64,000 bases of DNA from Pipra filicauda (GCF_003945595.2 NW_024104332.1:3720001-3784000); one strand, 5' to 3'. Counted from the first letter of the stretch, positions 1-14,600 are shown. Notes: generated by a model not told the origin, from the sequence alone. Made by a program: numbers and translations.

Positions 1-188
1 ATCCTCTTTGTGAGAAAACACGAGCAGAGTTGTTCTTATGGCAGTAAAATCCAGGAGCCATGAGCCCCATAAGGAAACTCTTAAATATAAAAGCATCTTA
101 ATTCTCTCTCTCCTTTCCAATGCTCCTCATGGTACTTGTTATTTTGAAATTTCCTGGCTTTGGCATTGTTTGGTGTATGGGGTAAGAT

Positions 189-402
189 GATGAGGGTTTG
201 GGTGTCTTTGCTGTTTGTTTGGTTTTCTTTGATTTTTTTGTTTGGGATTTTTTGTGATTTTTTGTTTGGTTGGTTTCTGTTTGGTTGGGTTTTGTTTGGG
301 TTTTTTGTTTGTTTTTTTGTTGTTGTTGTTGTTTTGTTTTTGTCATTGTTTTGGATTCGGTGTTTTTTGGTGTTTTGTTGGTTTGGGGATTTTTTTTCCC
401 CC
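189..402 (+). repeat. T/G-rich low-complexity tract
   Basis: About 210 bases are almost free of A and C on the sense strand, with irregular GTTTGG, TTTTTG and GTTGTTGTT units. The 80-107 codon open frames on both strands across it are compositional artefacts. Confidence 0.85.
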
Positions 403-911
403 AAATCTTGCTGATGTCCCTAGTCTTAATACCGTGGAAGGCATTGATAATGACTCCACATATTTCAGTACGCTCTGGATATGAAATCTTGTCTTACTGA
501 AGCCAGAATTTTGACATCTGTTTGTGATCCTGTATTTTTATAACTATGTCACTCCAAATGAAAGCATATAGGTCACACTTTTTTTCTTCCCAAAAAGATA
601 GTTTAGAATCTTCATAGTATCAAAACTGGACTCATTCTGATGTAGTGGCATGGCAGTTTTAATGTTCCCAGAGAAGAGACATAAATAAATTTTAAGGCAA
701 CCCTAAACTTTCCTGTGTTCCTTAATTAAGAATAGATACTTGTGTTATTTTCCATACTGCAGGGAAAAAAGTTCTCTTTTGCTTTTAAGTTAGTTCTCTT
801 GACTTGAGGCCTGCTTCCTTTCTGCAAAACAAAAGCGATCAAAGTGTGACTTTTATAACAGAGTCTGACTGCAACCTTAAAAGTGGCCTGGTTGTTGTCA
901 TCCCCTAACTG

Positions 912-1020
912 ATAGAATCATAGAATCATAGAATCAGCTGGGTTGGAAGGGACCTCCAAGATCATCAAGTCCAACCCTTGATCCACTACCACTGTGGTTA
1001 CTAGACCGTGGCACTAAGTA
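912..1020 (-). mobile_element. CR1 LINE 3' end
   Basis: Three octamers (ATAGAATC repeats) precede GGGTTGGAAGGGACCTCCAA, GATCATCAAGTCCAACCCTT and GACCGTGGCACTAAGTA, the complement of a CR1 3' terminus. The tail is at the low-coordinate side. Confidence 0.92.
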
Positions 1021-1455
1021 CTACCCTGAGCCTTTCTGCACAAAAACTCGCCCAAAACAGCAATGTTTGCTGTGTCTCTCCGTAGTAATTGTGTATGTAA
1101 TCCCCTTCATAGTTACATGTTTGTTTTTTTGACTTATATCAACTTTCCACACGTGCAGCTTTTCCCTTTGGCGGATCAGAGGCTCTGCTTTGCACGCCCG
1201 CTGTTTGCGTTGGCTGCTGCTGTCGGAGGGAGTCACAGCAGCTCTGACCTTGCACCAGGCTGAGGAGCTGCTGTTCTGCATGACATGAGGGCAGTGTTGA
1301 ACTCCAGGGAGTTTATTTTACCAAGAGATGTGACGTCTTTACATCCGCTTTAAAACTTACTTTATTGTCATGTGCATACTTATGGTTCTCGACGTAGTTT
1401 AAATTTGAAACGTTAAAGTGAAATGAACAGCCACAAAAAAAAAAAAAAATTAGAA

Positions 1456-1503
1456 ATGGTTGGACTCAATCTTGGAAGTCTTTTCCAACCAAAATGATTT
1501 TGT
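1456..1503 (+). mobile_element. CR1 LINE 3' tip
   Basis: ATGGTTGGACTCAATCTTGG, AAGTCTTTTCCAACC and AAAATGATTTTGT match the last ~50 bases of CR1 in the sense direction. An A14 run just upstream (~1435-1449) is probably unrelated. Confidence 0.8.
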
Positions 1504-4157
1504 AATAAAAGACCTAGTACTATTAGTCTTCACTTCAGTAGAATAAACAATTTATTTAGGTCTTCAACTTTCGTAATTTCTTATTCCTTGTGCTTTTTTA
1601 TCACTGAAGAATGGTAGATAATGCTTTTCTGGACAGGATTCATAGGTCAAATGATGTAACCACTGTAGCAGAGCTCTAGGTGCAGTTATGTCTTTTGAAT
1701 ATCTGCATATCCCTGTCATTAGTGTACAGTATTGTCAAAGCCATGTTTTCACGACATAAACTGCACTTCCTCTAAAAAATTTTGTTGCTGCTGTAGCAAT
1801 TCTCTTTTTCTATCCAGTCAGCTTATTACAGAATGATCACGATTTTATGTCAGTAAAAATAATTAATGAAAAAATGTCAAAGAGAAAATTGTATGTGGCT
1901 TTTCCAAGATGCAAGGTACACAATTAATAATTACACCTGAAGTTCTGTGATGGGGTTAGATATAGCAGGATATTTTAAACAATATATGAAAATGCTGAAA
2001 ATTAGAAACTAATGAAATAGAAGAGGGCATTACAAGAAATAGTTTTCCTACATTTATTATGATTAGAATTAATAACTTAATACCAATTAACTTTCATTAG
2101 AGTATCAAAATGCCTTGGATATGATCTTAATTACTTTAGTGTTTAAGCAGAAGAAAAATGGATATTGCGAAAACACCCAAATGAGATAGGAAAGCAGAAA
2201 ATTGTAATTTTACATTGCAGTCATTAAACTTGGATCTCATTATACCAAAGATGAATAGTTGCATAGTTGGAATGTAAAATATTTAGAGTCTGCAACAAGT
2301 ACTGTCGACAGACTTCTCTGCTTAAGGGAAATGGACCTGCCTGTTCTATCTTCCTTTAAGTGGGAGAGTGGAAAAGGGTAGGATTATATCCACAGATCTA
2401 CAAAATAAATGACTGGGATGCAGAAGAATTGTATCTAAACTTTCAACAGTAACAAACATCATGTCACCCAAGTAGCTGCAGGAGGACAGCGGCATTTTAA
2501 GTGTTCAGCGTGAGTAGTTTCAGTTGCCATTTGTCTCGCTGGAAACTGGTGAATATTTCAGCCTCCTTAAAATCTGAACTTTTGTGATTTCCTCAGAAAG
2601 CTCGGTGGGGCACTGAGTGCTTTTGAAAAGCTGTCAGTCTGCACTGCCTGAGGTCGAACAGCCAGTTTGTGAAGAGGCAAGAATTAAATCTGCACCTTCC
2701 GAGTCTTGGTCCAATCTTTGGAGCACAAACCCAGCCCTCATTTCAACAGTGGATCACTGTACAGGAATGGAAGCTGAATAATATTTGCAGACAAGTTTTA
2801 CATCTCATCTGCATATGAATCCACACGGATTCAAAGATGGTATGAAGGCACGCTGGGTATGTTGGGTAGCCCACAATGCCCTGACACATCAGCACGTCAG
2901 GATCAGTTTGCAGAATTCACAGGCTTGTGGTGTGTCTAGGCATTTGCACCTAGAGTTTCATCCTTCATGTCCATTTACCATTGCTGTGGAAAATGTGACT
3001 TGTCCACAGTTGGAGTACTGGCATCTTTTACAGCTGAACAATGACTGAGAAGTTTGGAAAAAATTTGCAGAATAGCAAGTGGTTTTGACTCACGTGCAGA
3101 CTCTTTCCAGGTTTTTGTAGCCCTACATCAGTGTAAAATACCCAGCTGCACAACTTCAGGCTCTGTAGATCATTATAACTCTCCAGAACATGATCTGCTT
3201 CAAGAAATAAATGAAGTTTATTAGCAATTCCAGTTTTTCTTCCTTAAAATCCATTTGTGTATAATAATGCAAGAGAGCTTAGTATAATGTGTGATGTTTC
3301 ATTTCTTTTCCTCTCTCAGGAAAAGCAACCAATGTGTATTTCAGTGAAATGTCTTTGGTAGATTTTAGTAAAAAAAATAAATTAAAAAGAGTTCATTTAA
3401 GTGTGAGATAAAAAATAGCGATCATGTGGGTCAATACTTTATAAACTGCGACTGAAAGACAAAACAGAAGCTTTTGATCTATTCTCCAAAGCTCTTGTCT
3501 TTTCTCAGGTTCTGCTTGTCTCTTCATAAGCTCCATTTTCCTTGAAATTTCTAAGTACTGGGTGACATAACTTCAGTGTGAAACATTTGCAATGCAAGTA
3601 AGTGATGGAAGCTATAATTCCATGGCAAAAATCAAAAATAGATCATACCAATTAATGGCAGTGTGTGGATCTGAGAAGTATTTTAAGTCCCTCTCTCAGT
3701 AATGTATTAAGGAGTATGTTAAAACTGTAATGCAGGAGGATGAAGGCAGAGCCCCCAGTCTGCATTGAAGCTGATCTTCAACCTCCCACAACCCTGGGGT
3801 ATTCCCTATTTCAAGCAAGTTTTAGGATTCCTTTGTATCCAAGGAGTTTTTCTCTCACATATATTGCCTTCTCAACCATTCTCTTTAACACCTTGGCTGC
3901 TTAATTACAGTCCTTTTTCTTTATCTCTGATTTTGAGCAGTCTAAGTTGCATTTCTCTTATCAAAGAAAAATTATTTTTTAACAGTTAAGAGCTTTAGAC
4001 ATTTTTTTTTTGTAGAACGTTCCAGAATCAGTTATTTGGCACTCAGATATAATATCTAAAAACTACAACCTGGATTTGAAAATGCAAAGCTGCAAGAGAT
4101 TTAGCTCATTGTTGGATTTTGAAACACCTTCAATTTTAGAAAAATGGAATGTCCTAG

Positions 4158-4456
4158 TGGGATTGGTCTCTTCTCCGAGGTAACAAGTGACAGCACAAGA
4201 GGAAAAGGCCTCAAGTTGTGCCAGGGGATGTTGAGATGGATGTTAGGGGAACTTTCTTCACTGGAAGGGTGGTCAGACATTAGAACAGGCTGTCCGGGGA
4301 AGTGGTGGAATCAGCATCCCTGAAAGCGTCCAAACAAATGTGTGGATGTGGCACCTGGGGACATGGGTTCGCGGTGAACGTGGCAGTTCTGGGTTAACAG
4401 TTGCACTCGATGATCCTAAAGGCCCTTTCCAGCCTGAAGCATTCTAAGATTCAGTA
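4158..4456 (+). mobile_element. CR1 LINE 3' fragment (~300 bp)
   Basis: GGATTGGTCTCTTCTCC, GTGACAGCACAAGAGGAAA, CTTCACTGGAAGGGTGGTCA, AGAACAGGCTGTCCGGGG and CACTCGATGATCCTAAAGG, ending TCCAGCCTGAAGCATTCTAA, follow the avian CR1 3' UTR order on the + strand. It is diverged and non-coding. Confidence 0.92.
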
Positions 4457-5125
4457 TCAAACACAGCATCTAAAGCATATTTCTAAAGATAACATGTCAA
4501 CTAAAAGTTTAAAAGCAAGTTTTGAATGGTCACATTACTGACCTTCCCCAGCATCTGTCTCAAAAGAGTTGAGCAATGAGACTGTTGAGACAAAAGACTC
4601 AAAATCAAGGGTAAGCTTTGTAACAACTTTAACAATGTAATTTTCTTATTCTTCAAAATCTTGTTCAAACTCACAGGTTTGTCCAAACAGAATTAACTAA
4701 ACAAAAAAGAGTGTGCAAAGGAAAAGCATGGGTACTCCAAAGACCTCAGGGTCAGCAAAGATTTGCTCAACTCTCCACATCCCTTTCAGTTCCTTCCCTG
4801 TTGCTGATATTTATTCCCCTGCCTCTTCTTAAATCTGCTTGAGGCTGCCAATTAGCCTCATTAGCATGCCCTCCAGGCTTCCCTCTGCACAGTTCTACTG
4901 CCACGTGAGCTGTCAGCTCTGAGAATGGGAGGTTTCTGTAAGGAGGCCTTTCAGCCTCTGGACTGTCGAGTGAGTTGCGTGTCTGACACTGGAATTAATT
5001 GGCTGTGGAGTTCAAACATCTGGATTATTGTGCTCCTGGGCTAGCTGGCCCACAGCTGCTTGTAGATTGTTTTGCTTTAAATCAGAATCAGGCCTGCAGA
5101 TGATTTAACTCTTTCTCATCTCCCA

Positions 5126-5145
5126 TTTTTTTTTTTTTTTTTTTT
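5126..5145. repeat. T20 homopolymer
   Basis: An uninterrupted run of 20 T followed by GACAGAGC; no adjacent element was recognised. Confidence 0.95.
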
Positions 5146-8100
5146 GACAGAGCTGAGTATTTCTCTTTGCTCAGCCTTTCCCTGTGCATGGAATGACTGC
5201 CTTCTTACATCTTCTGTTAACAAAAAATCATTAGGATGCTTTCCCAAAATAAACTAGAAACAGAGCTGGTTTATAGAAAATCAGAGGACGGCACAACTTT
5301 TTGAACAGAAACTTCTACAAGGGCATAGAGTTTTAAAAACAAAAACAAGACTATGAGAATCTGTCCAACAGCCAGGCTGTTCATCATTCAGGAAAATTTT
5401 CACATATATGATCTCCATGAGGATTCATCCTTAATAAACCATCGGACAAGCCACCAGCTGCAGTGTCTGACTTCATTAACTTTAATAAAATAGTTATGTA
5501 CACCAGTCAGCTGTGGATCCTGGAGTGTAATGAATATTTCTCTCAGAAATGCCTCCTTCAGATTATTGTGATTCAGAAAGTGTAAAGCCAACCCTGGTCC
5601 ATATTAAAAAACATTTTGAACTTTGAACATGAGGATTTTAGGTGAAATTCAATAGTGGAACTAGTCATTTTTGGTTTGGAATATTGCAAAGAAGAAATAT
5701 TTGCATGAACTAATTTGTAAAGCTTTGTTAAAATGTTTGCATCGTAAAAATTATTATTTACCACTAAAAGGAAGTGTCTAAACCTTCATTTTTTTTCCCT
5801 TCTGCATAGTTTGACATAAGTAATATTTTCTTCATTCCCTTAAGGGAAATCAAATCTAGTAATTTCCCACTGTTTTCTAGTTGTTTTTTTCAATTTGTTG
5901 CCGTAGTATTACTGAAAAGTGGGGGAAATGTAGAAAGAAGGATGTCCATCAATCTTATATGTGTGGAACCAAGAGTTGCATTTGAAGGAACAGATAATTT
6001 GAGCCATGGAGTGGAAAGGTCCCTAAACCCTCCCTTGTCCTGTTGCTGTAGCACCTGGTGCTTCTGAGGAGGCAGATGCCAGGAGAACAGGGATAAGTAA
6101 CTCAGCAAATCACATTACTTAGACCTAAAAGATTAAATGGGAGGGAAAGCTTGTCTACTTATGAAAATAGGTTTACTGCTGAAAATATCCATTCAAGTCA
6201 GGAATGTGTCGGTCTTCCTAAGCCAGAATTTAGGGGCTGTGCCTCAACTTGCAGTTTATGAGGAATTGAGGACCTGCAACTATTAAAATCAGGCACCTTC
6301 TCAAAATGAAAAACCATTCAACAAAATTTCACGTGCATTCTTAACGTTCAAATTAATTTTAAAAGCTTTAAAACCACTCATGGGTTTGGGGTTTGAGTTT
6401 AGGGTTTTGAAGAGAGGGAGATGGGAAAGTTGGACCTTTTGACATGTTTGGAGTTTTTTTATTATTTTAAAAATTAAAGATCCCTCTGTTAATTTTGTGC
6501 TGCTTATACCTTTTTATTCATATTAGTTTTTACTGTTTGATGCGTACAAGAAAGAATAGAGTTCAATGTTTTATATTGATTTTCAGCAGTAGCTTTCAGA
6601 GGTTCCAGCTGAAATTGTGCTGTGCATTTCCAAGAGGTTACTGCAATTTATCACAGTTCATTAGATCATAAATTCTTTGAAGCTAAGGGCTATCTTTTTG
6701 ATGTTTGTACAGCCTCTAGAATAATGAGACTGAGGCTCTAGATGTGACCCTGATGCAAATAGTCAGAGATCAAAGCTCAGAATAAGCAGGCACCAGAAGA
6801 CCTTGGATTTGGCTCTCATGAGCTTTTTCTCAGTTGGGATAATGAAATGATAATGCAGATAAGAAATGGGTGAGTTATTATCCTCAGTTTAAAGATAATG
6901 AAGGAAAGGAAGTAATGCTGAAGGTTTTCTGCATATCTGCCCCAAATCTGTTCTCACATCAGATCCCAAATTTTGAATTTTACTTCCATGCCTTGAGCTC
7001 AAGATTAAATGTGTTCTCCATACCTACTCTCTGAGTGGAAAGGATTAGGTTGCTATTTAGAGAGGACCCCAAATCCTTGTATGAAGGTTTTTTAAATATA
7101 CTGTTTTCTAGTTCGATGTTCACCTAGTTATGTATCACTATAATGATCTAGGCTAGACTGATTTTACTAGTTCAGCAGCAGATTGAGGTCTTTTATTGGA
7201 AAGCATAATATTTTTTATGAAGTAAGAAGTGAAAGCCAAAGTAAGTGTCGGACTAATTGCCATAGTAAAATAATTTTCATATTACTTTCCATCTCAGTTA
7301 TGTTCTGTTGAAACAGTTCATCAACAGATGTCCATCACATCTGCTGATGGATCTCAGGCCATGCTAATAGTAGTTTTATTTAATATCTGACACTGTCAGG
7401 TTGAAGTAGTCACTATTATATATTTTTGTATTTTGCTAAAATAATCATGCTAATAAAAAAAAATCAGTTTTCTAAGTTATACTGTGTAGCAGGAAGCACA
7501 TATATTTAGGTAATGCTCTGCAAATTTGTTACATATTCAGAAAGGTAGCTTAAAGAGGCAATTCTTTCTGTTCCAAATATTATTTTAAAATAAATTACTC
7601 TTATCCTGGCTGGCTTTTGAAAAACCTCTGACATCAATATAGTTCAAGTGCCTGAAGGGCAGGTGTCGAATTATGGTGATCACATCTGTTTTACAGTTCT
7701 ATTTCATGCGAGATTATGTGGAGAAAAGGCAATTTCTTCTACAAAATAGATTAGCAAGAGAGAATATAGCCATTACTTGGCTATCCCAGTCAAATATTCT
7801 CTGAAAATTTCTGGGGGTATTTTGTGAATGTAGTAACTCAGAAGAACATCTACAGGTGTCATTTGTGTGAAATTATCAATACATTTAAAGTAGGAGATGG
7901 AGCTTAGGAAATAGTTTGTAGGAGCAAGTTAAAAAATGATATTTTTAGTTAGACATGTACGTTTTTTTAGCTGCTTATACCAAAATATTTCTATTAATTT
8001 CTGTGTATATAGCACTTAGTTTAGCACATTCTTGTAATTATCCATCTGTTTATGAATTACTGTTCACATACTGACTCAGTATATTTCCCCACAAATATAA

Positions 8101-8165
8101 AAATTAACCTCATTCTTGCTTTACGGATGAAGTGGTTCCCAGTATAGAAAATATATAGTTTAGGG

Positions 8166-8210
8166 GAAAAAAAAAGAAAAGAAAAAACAACAAAGAAAAA
8201 ACAACAAAAA
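8166..8210. repeat. A-rich low-complexity tract
   Basis: A runs interrupted by single G and C (AAAAGAAAAAACAACAAAG). Confidence 0.85.
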
Positions 8211-11200
8211 GGTAGTTCACACTTCATGTTCCTGTCCTCTAATACACCTCAGCACCCGTAGGTGTCCTGTGGTGTCTATTATCTTGCACATAGAATGTAT
8301 GTAGAAATCATTTGCTACACACCAAAGTAGTTATAATACTAGAATTTAAGGAGCAGATTATCTTCTTGATAATCATAGCTTAAAAAAACAAAACCAAAAA
8401 ATCCCAGATTGTCTTCAAAATTTGGGTTCCAGGAAAAAAAATACCAAAAGTCATATTAAACCTCTAGGCTGCTAAAGCACTGGCTCTACACGTTCACAGC
8501 TCTTTCTCCAGAATAACCATTTTCTGGTGTGCTGCTTGTCCTCTGTTTGACAGCCCATTGATTCTATGAATCAAGAATTAAAACAGGAGTCATTTATTCT
8601 AATTATGGTGCAGTAAGGCTCACAGTATTAAAAGTCCTGATGCAGTGCCCTTAAAATAGGCAATTTCTTATTTCACATTAAACTGGAAAAGGTCTTTAAT
8701 AAACTTAGAGTCATGGATAATAGCTATTTGTTCCTATTACTGAGGCTACTTGTGTTTGAATGAGGGTTCCTAACTGTGACTTCTTCTGGTTTTTGTCCCA
8801 CAGGAATTCCTGTTTCTGTGTTTATAATGTCATTGCATGTTGCCGTGGCAAAAGTGTGACAGTACAAGTTCAGCATTATCATGTTAGTCGAGGACAAAGA
8901 AGGTAGAAATTAGAGAAAAATAAACTTTAATCGCAAAAGTGGGAAGCGTCTGTGGAATTTTATCTCTGCTTTTATAAGATAGCGTTTTCCAGTACAAAGG
9001 AGTAACTTCAATACTTTTTCATTTGTATTTAGACATACTCTGTGTTTCCAGTTTTTGCTTTTACATATGAATTTCTTCCAGAACTTGCAGGGTTTAATTA
9101 CACTGAGCAGGGGAAGGCTGTAATAATTTTCCATCCAGCTTCAGTCTGAAGAAGATTACTGCAAGCCAAACACAGAATTGCACAATTCCACTTTGAGCTG
9201 GCACATGGGAACTCCTGGCTGTTCTTGGGGATGTTGTTATGAGAGGAAGGATCTGAAGCCTGTGCTCAAAGTCATGCCTGGCAGTGAAGTCATCTGGGAA
9301 ACATCTCTCTGAAGGAGCTCCTGCAATGATGTCATGGCCTGTTTACTTGGGTGGCTCAGAGGTTCTGAGTTGATCAAAATGCTCCCAGTTTTAGAAAGTT
9401 TCACCTTCTTAATAAAGCAGAGTGGTTTTACCAGCTTTATGAATAGAGATTGCTTTTGTTATTTAACACTTGGGCATCACTGCTTGTTTCTTCGTGAGGG
9501 TTCTTTGTCATCTCAGTTCAGTTTTCACTGTCCTTGGGGAGGTTTTGTCTGACAGGCCTACTCTTTGCAACAGGAAAAAAAGAGTCAGCAGGACAGATGG
9601 AGCTTGAGAACACGGAGTTCAAGTTTAACTTGCTATATTTTGTGAACAAAAGTGAGATATCCTGCAGTATGCTAACACAGAGCTGACCAGTGCGTGCTAG
9701 GAATGGTGGCTTTCGGAAAGTCAGTGCATTGATAGAGCAGAGGAGAACAGAGCCAAAAACTAGGACAGCAGTTTTGCATAACTTATACAGGGTGTTAAAG
9801 TTGTTATAAAAATACCAGCACTTGGGATCTTGATCTTGCTGTCCCTTTAACTGTGTAGCATTTTACGAGATAGGCGAGTTTTTTTGAGGGAGTAGAGGAT
9901 GTGAGAATCTGTCCTTTCTGTACTGGAATGCCAAAGAAAATTAACTTTTTGGAGGGATAGAATAGTGTGTTTTCATAAGTAGTAACAACTAAAATGTTTT
10001 TTCATACAGTGGGGCAGGGAAGTTTTACCAGATTCTTGCTGAGCATCATTCTCAGACTCTAAGTAGGAGGTAAATCAAAGGTGGTCTCTGTGTTCTGAAG
10101 TTTCTAACAGTACAATTCACATCTTTGCAAAAGAGTCTGTAGATGTAGTAGAGCTGTTGCATTACTTCAGTGGAATGTAGGAGTTGTTGCAATCGTGTCT
10201 TATGGTTAAGGTAAATTCAATCACTGCATTGGCATCTGGTTTATGAAAACAAAAAGAAAAAAGCAGCAAATTATGTTGACTTTCTTACATTAAGTTATTT
10301 GAAAATGACTTAGTGAAAATAGTATTTCAGTAAATTTGAGGGCTTTGTCAGATTTTACTACTTTCACAGAGAAATGATGATTGAGTTGAATCAAATTCCT
10401 GTGGTGCAGAACTAAATCTAATGTCTAATTATGGGCTTGTAAGGCTGAAAAATGTTATTATGCACTTCTAAATCTGAAAATTTAGTATTTCAAATAGTGA
10501 ATACGTATCATTTTTAGATGGCTCTTTTCAGTGAAGGTAAATTACATATTTTTTTACTGGAAACAGTCCAGTCAGAAATTTTTTTGAGTCATTCAAGCAG
10601 CATGATGTGTCTTCAGTGAGGAGGTATCAGAGGCACTTCATGTTTGGAATATCCTTTTTAAATGAAGTGTCAGGTTTGATATTTAGTTCCGTTTTCCTTG
10701 TCTGGATACAGAATGGTTCTTGTGCTTGTGCAGGTACTCTTTTCTGTGCACAGGCATCTTCAGCCTTCACTGAATATTGGTTCAATAATAATAATTCTTA
10801 CAGAAATAAAGAAGTACTATGTTTTAAAGATTGAACGGTGAATTTAGAGCTGCCAGTTCTTAGTTCTTAGAGGTCAGAAACTAAATAGAACCTAAACTAA
10901 TGTGAGAGTAAGAACAGAGGTTTGCAGGAGCTGACAAGGATGTTCAGCATCTCCAGTTGGACGGCTCAGTCGTTTGCTGTGCAAGTCAGAAGGAACTCAG
11001 AAAGATCACACACAGGGTGAAGCTGGATCACATTAGTCAGCAGTGTGCTCATTTGATGTGTTTTCTCTTGTTAGTCATCCTGAAGCTTTCAGGCAGTAAC
11101 AAAGATACACCACAGGAGGCTCAGCAGAGTTGTGAGTAGCAGTGGAGAAACAGAAGGTTTGATGCCGTTGTTTGATGTTAGATGAGTCTGTGTTAGGTGT

Positions 11201-11437
11201 CAATAGTTCGAGTACTGAAGCAAAAGAGCTGTAATAACTTGAGGAAGGTGCCTTTGGATAACCCACAGATGTTCCCTGGCGCAGTAAAAGGAGCTGACAG
11301 ATGTTTCTACCAAAAGAAAAGAAAGAGTAAATAATCTGTTCACATGTAAAAGCAAAAACTGGAAACACAGAGGATGAAGTTTGGAAGTATGTTGTTCTTT
11401 AATTTACTCCTTCATTATGTCCATAAATGGAGTGTGG

Positions 11438-11651
11438 GTTGGATCTTAGGAAAAGATTCTTCCCCCAGAATGTGGTTGGGCACTGAACAGGCTCCCCAGG
11501 GCAGTGGGCACAGCACCAAGGCTGCCAGAGTTCAAGAAGTGTTTGGATGATGCTCTCAGGCCCATGGTGGGATCCCTGTGCAGGGTCAGGAGTTGGACTT
11601 TAGGGTATTGATGGGCCCCTTCCAACTCAGAATCTTCTATAATTCTATGAC
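11438..11651 (+). mobile_element. CR1 LINE 3' fragment (~215 bp)
   Basis: GTTGGATCTTAGGAAAAGAT, TGGGCACTGAACAGGCTCCC, CAGGGCAGTGGGCACAGCAC, GATGGGCCCCTTCCAACTCA and a terminal ATTCTATGA define a sense-strand CR1 subfamily distinct from the copy at 4158. Confidence 0.92.
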
Positions 11652-14600
11652 TTTACTCAACCTCTGAGTGCAGGATTCTTTCATGTGGAGGCTAAAGACC
11701 ATTGCAGCACACATGAAGAAAGAATGCTGTCAGAAGAATGCATGTGACCCAGTCACAACCAGGGAATATATGATCAGAAATTACTTTTTTTTTTCCTAGT
11801 GATAAATTTGCTCTCAGTACCATCTTCCCCTTCCCTTGTTTATTATATGCCAAATATTATTTATCAGTTATGGGAAGTGCACCTGGAACTAAAGTGAAAA
11901 GAAGCCTTCAGCATGATATACTACTAGTATTAGCATCACTGTCATTTGTGGACTGTTAAAATGTTCCTTTTTAAGCCCTTTCCCCATACATCAGAAGTTT
12001 TTAAAGAATTATCTAAAAATTTCTTGATCTCCTTAGATTCTTTTTCCTAGAAGCTCCTGAAATGCTGCAGAGATTTGATGCACTGAAGAAATGCTGAATG
12101 TTTTTTCCTGTACAACTGGTGTTTTCCACAGTGGCAGTCTTGACAAGACAAATGTTTTACCTTTTCTGCTTTTTTCTGTATACCACCCTGCTCTTATCTG
12201 CCTTGTGGAGGTACCAGCTATATTTCTTAACATTGTTTTATTTTTACGATTGGATACTTTAATGCAGGGAACAGCTTTGATAGCTGTATTGCACTGCAAT
12301 TTGATTTTTGATTTTATCCTTGCTCACAACCCCCTTAGCATATGACCACGCTGATCTCTCTGGAGAAGATTTAAGTTTTGATCATTTACAAAGTGGGTCC
12401 TAAAGTCTCCTGAAGTTCTGCTTACAAATTATTTATGGCAGTGTAAATATATACTCCTAGTGTTTTTTCCTTTTTCTGTGCCATTTTCCCATCTGGCTGC
12501 AGAGGAAAATGCAGTGGGACTTGAGGCAGAATGTGACCTGGTGTAATCATTCTCATTCTTTTGCCTTTAAAATTACACCAAGCTACAGTCAACCTCTTTG
12601 GTCCACATGTCAGGTTTCTTCCCAATCTGCAGCCACATAATTTCTCTTCTCACCACATCTGAACAAGGGTTAGAAGACAGGTGTAGGCAGGATTAGGACT
12701 GCCACATGTCCTCAGTTTCTCAGGCATCTTTACCCAAATATTTCCAGGTATTCCTGTTTCCAGACATTTCCATCCAGGGGATGGTGAGGTGTCCTACTCC
12801 AAGGGTTCTCTGTGTCCACCACTGTTCAAAGATAGGTAGAGCTTTAGTTACCAAATTATGTTCTTTGTTATTTATTCATAAATCCAAATTGAAAGACTGA
12901 AATGACTGCTTACACGTTTGGTAGTGGAGAGTTCTTAGTTACAGCCCTTCAAGAGAACAGAAGAAAGTACAAATTAAATCAGTGTGCAAAGTACAAATTC
13001 AAAGTTGTTGAGAAGGTGTTTAAAGTTAAGCACAATGTGGGTTTTACACCACTGCATCTAGAAGTTTGCTTTAACTGTTATCTAATTATTTTATGTTCCT
13101 TTCTCTAATGCTCTCTTTCTTCCCCCCAAAAAATTCAATGGCTTATTAAATAGATTTTTTTTATATCCTAATTACTGTAAATATTTTCACCTCTGTGTTT
13201 TCTCACATGCATTTGGCTTAATTCTACTGATGGATGAAATACCCACTAATATTTGATTTCCATCAGAAGACCCTTTTTAAAATGTTTTTAATTGTGTATT
13301 CCTTAATTTTTCATGAATAGTGCTTAAACACTCCCTAAAAAAAAATGCATAAATTTTTTTTCCTTTATCAGAGCCACCACTGGTGTGGAACATTACATGT
13401 CAGATGAGCAGAGGATATTCAGGGAATGTGCTGATGTCTGTGCCACTTTTCTGTCTCATACTCCCATGTGGTGAGTTGGATTTCTGCTCTCATTTGAGCA
13501 GCAATCATGCCTGGTAGAGACAGTTTTTTTAAAGTTTGTCACTAGAAAAATGCTCCCAAAAGGGAAAAATGGCAAAAATATGCCATTGTAGAAAAACAAG
13601 GAAGCTATTGCAGGTGAGGAACTGGACTATGGGGTGGGGAAAGAGAAGGAACTCAAAATAGAAAGAGGTGTGTGTTTTATTGTCCATACTGTCCTTCTGC
13701 TGTTCAAGAGATGGAGAAGGTTCATGTAGGCAAGGCTGAGCAAAAGCTGTGCATGTTTTAAGAAGTGGTTCACAGCTTAGACATTTGTTCTTCTTTTTTC
13801 TGCAAGGCTTCAAAACTGGTCTCTCTTCTCCTTCATTCTTGTTTTGTGTCCTGTTGTTCTGATGTTATCACAATGTGGATACACCTGTCTTCCTTTCCTC
13901 AGTAAATCAGCCTCCCTGTAGAATGGAGGAGATTGGAGGAGCTAATTTTTCAAATGTTGGCTGCAGGTATCCAGTAATTATTTTTTCATTGCCTTTTTCC
14001 CCTTTCTTTATTGTATAAATTTGGTAAGGACTATTTTCTTATAATTGCATTTAAATCTGCATGAAAGAGAACCTTTAATGTTCAGGGATTTCAGAGTAAT
14101 AAAGAAATGTGACGCTGCAAAAGACTGGTGTTTTTTTAAGATTGAAATGTGATGACAAAAGAAAACAGATGTTGTTTAAAATTAAAATATCCTACACTGC
14201 TCTCTACTGGAAGAGTGGAAGTCTACATTAAATATTCAAAAGTGTACCTAAAACTATTTCTTAGTCAAGTTTAATGATTTTTTTTTTTTTTTTGACTCTG
14301 GTAAAACTAAATTTTCCAAAGCATGGATAGTCTTTTGTATTCATCTTAAGTTTTGAGAAAAGCACCTGGATATACTGTGAAAACATCAAGATGTTGAGGG
14401 TCAAAATGTAAGCTTCCAGGTGGAAGAATTACTGGAGAGTGTCCTGCTAATGTCAAGAAAAAAAAAAAGAACTGTTAATCTTCAAAATTCACCTGACCTT
14501 ACTAATGGGCTGTATCAGAACAGCAACAGACTCATCAGAACTGTAAAGGATCCTGGATGCCTGAAGTTGCCCCGTGTTTGAATTGATTTTTAATTGAGCC

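Noticed and set aside
160..484. Overlapping 76-107 codon frames on both strands
   Set aside because: They translate the T/G-rich tract into F/V/L/W or N/K/T/Q low-complexity sequence and are compositional artefacts.
2785..3048. 87-codon + strand frame
   Set aside because: No splice context or recognisable motif; taken as a chance frame in the upstream intron.
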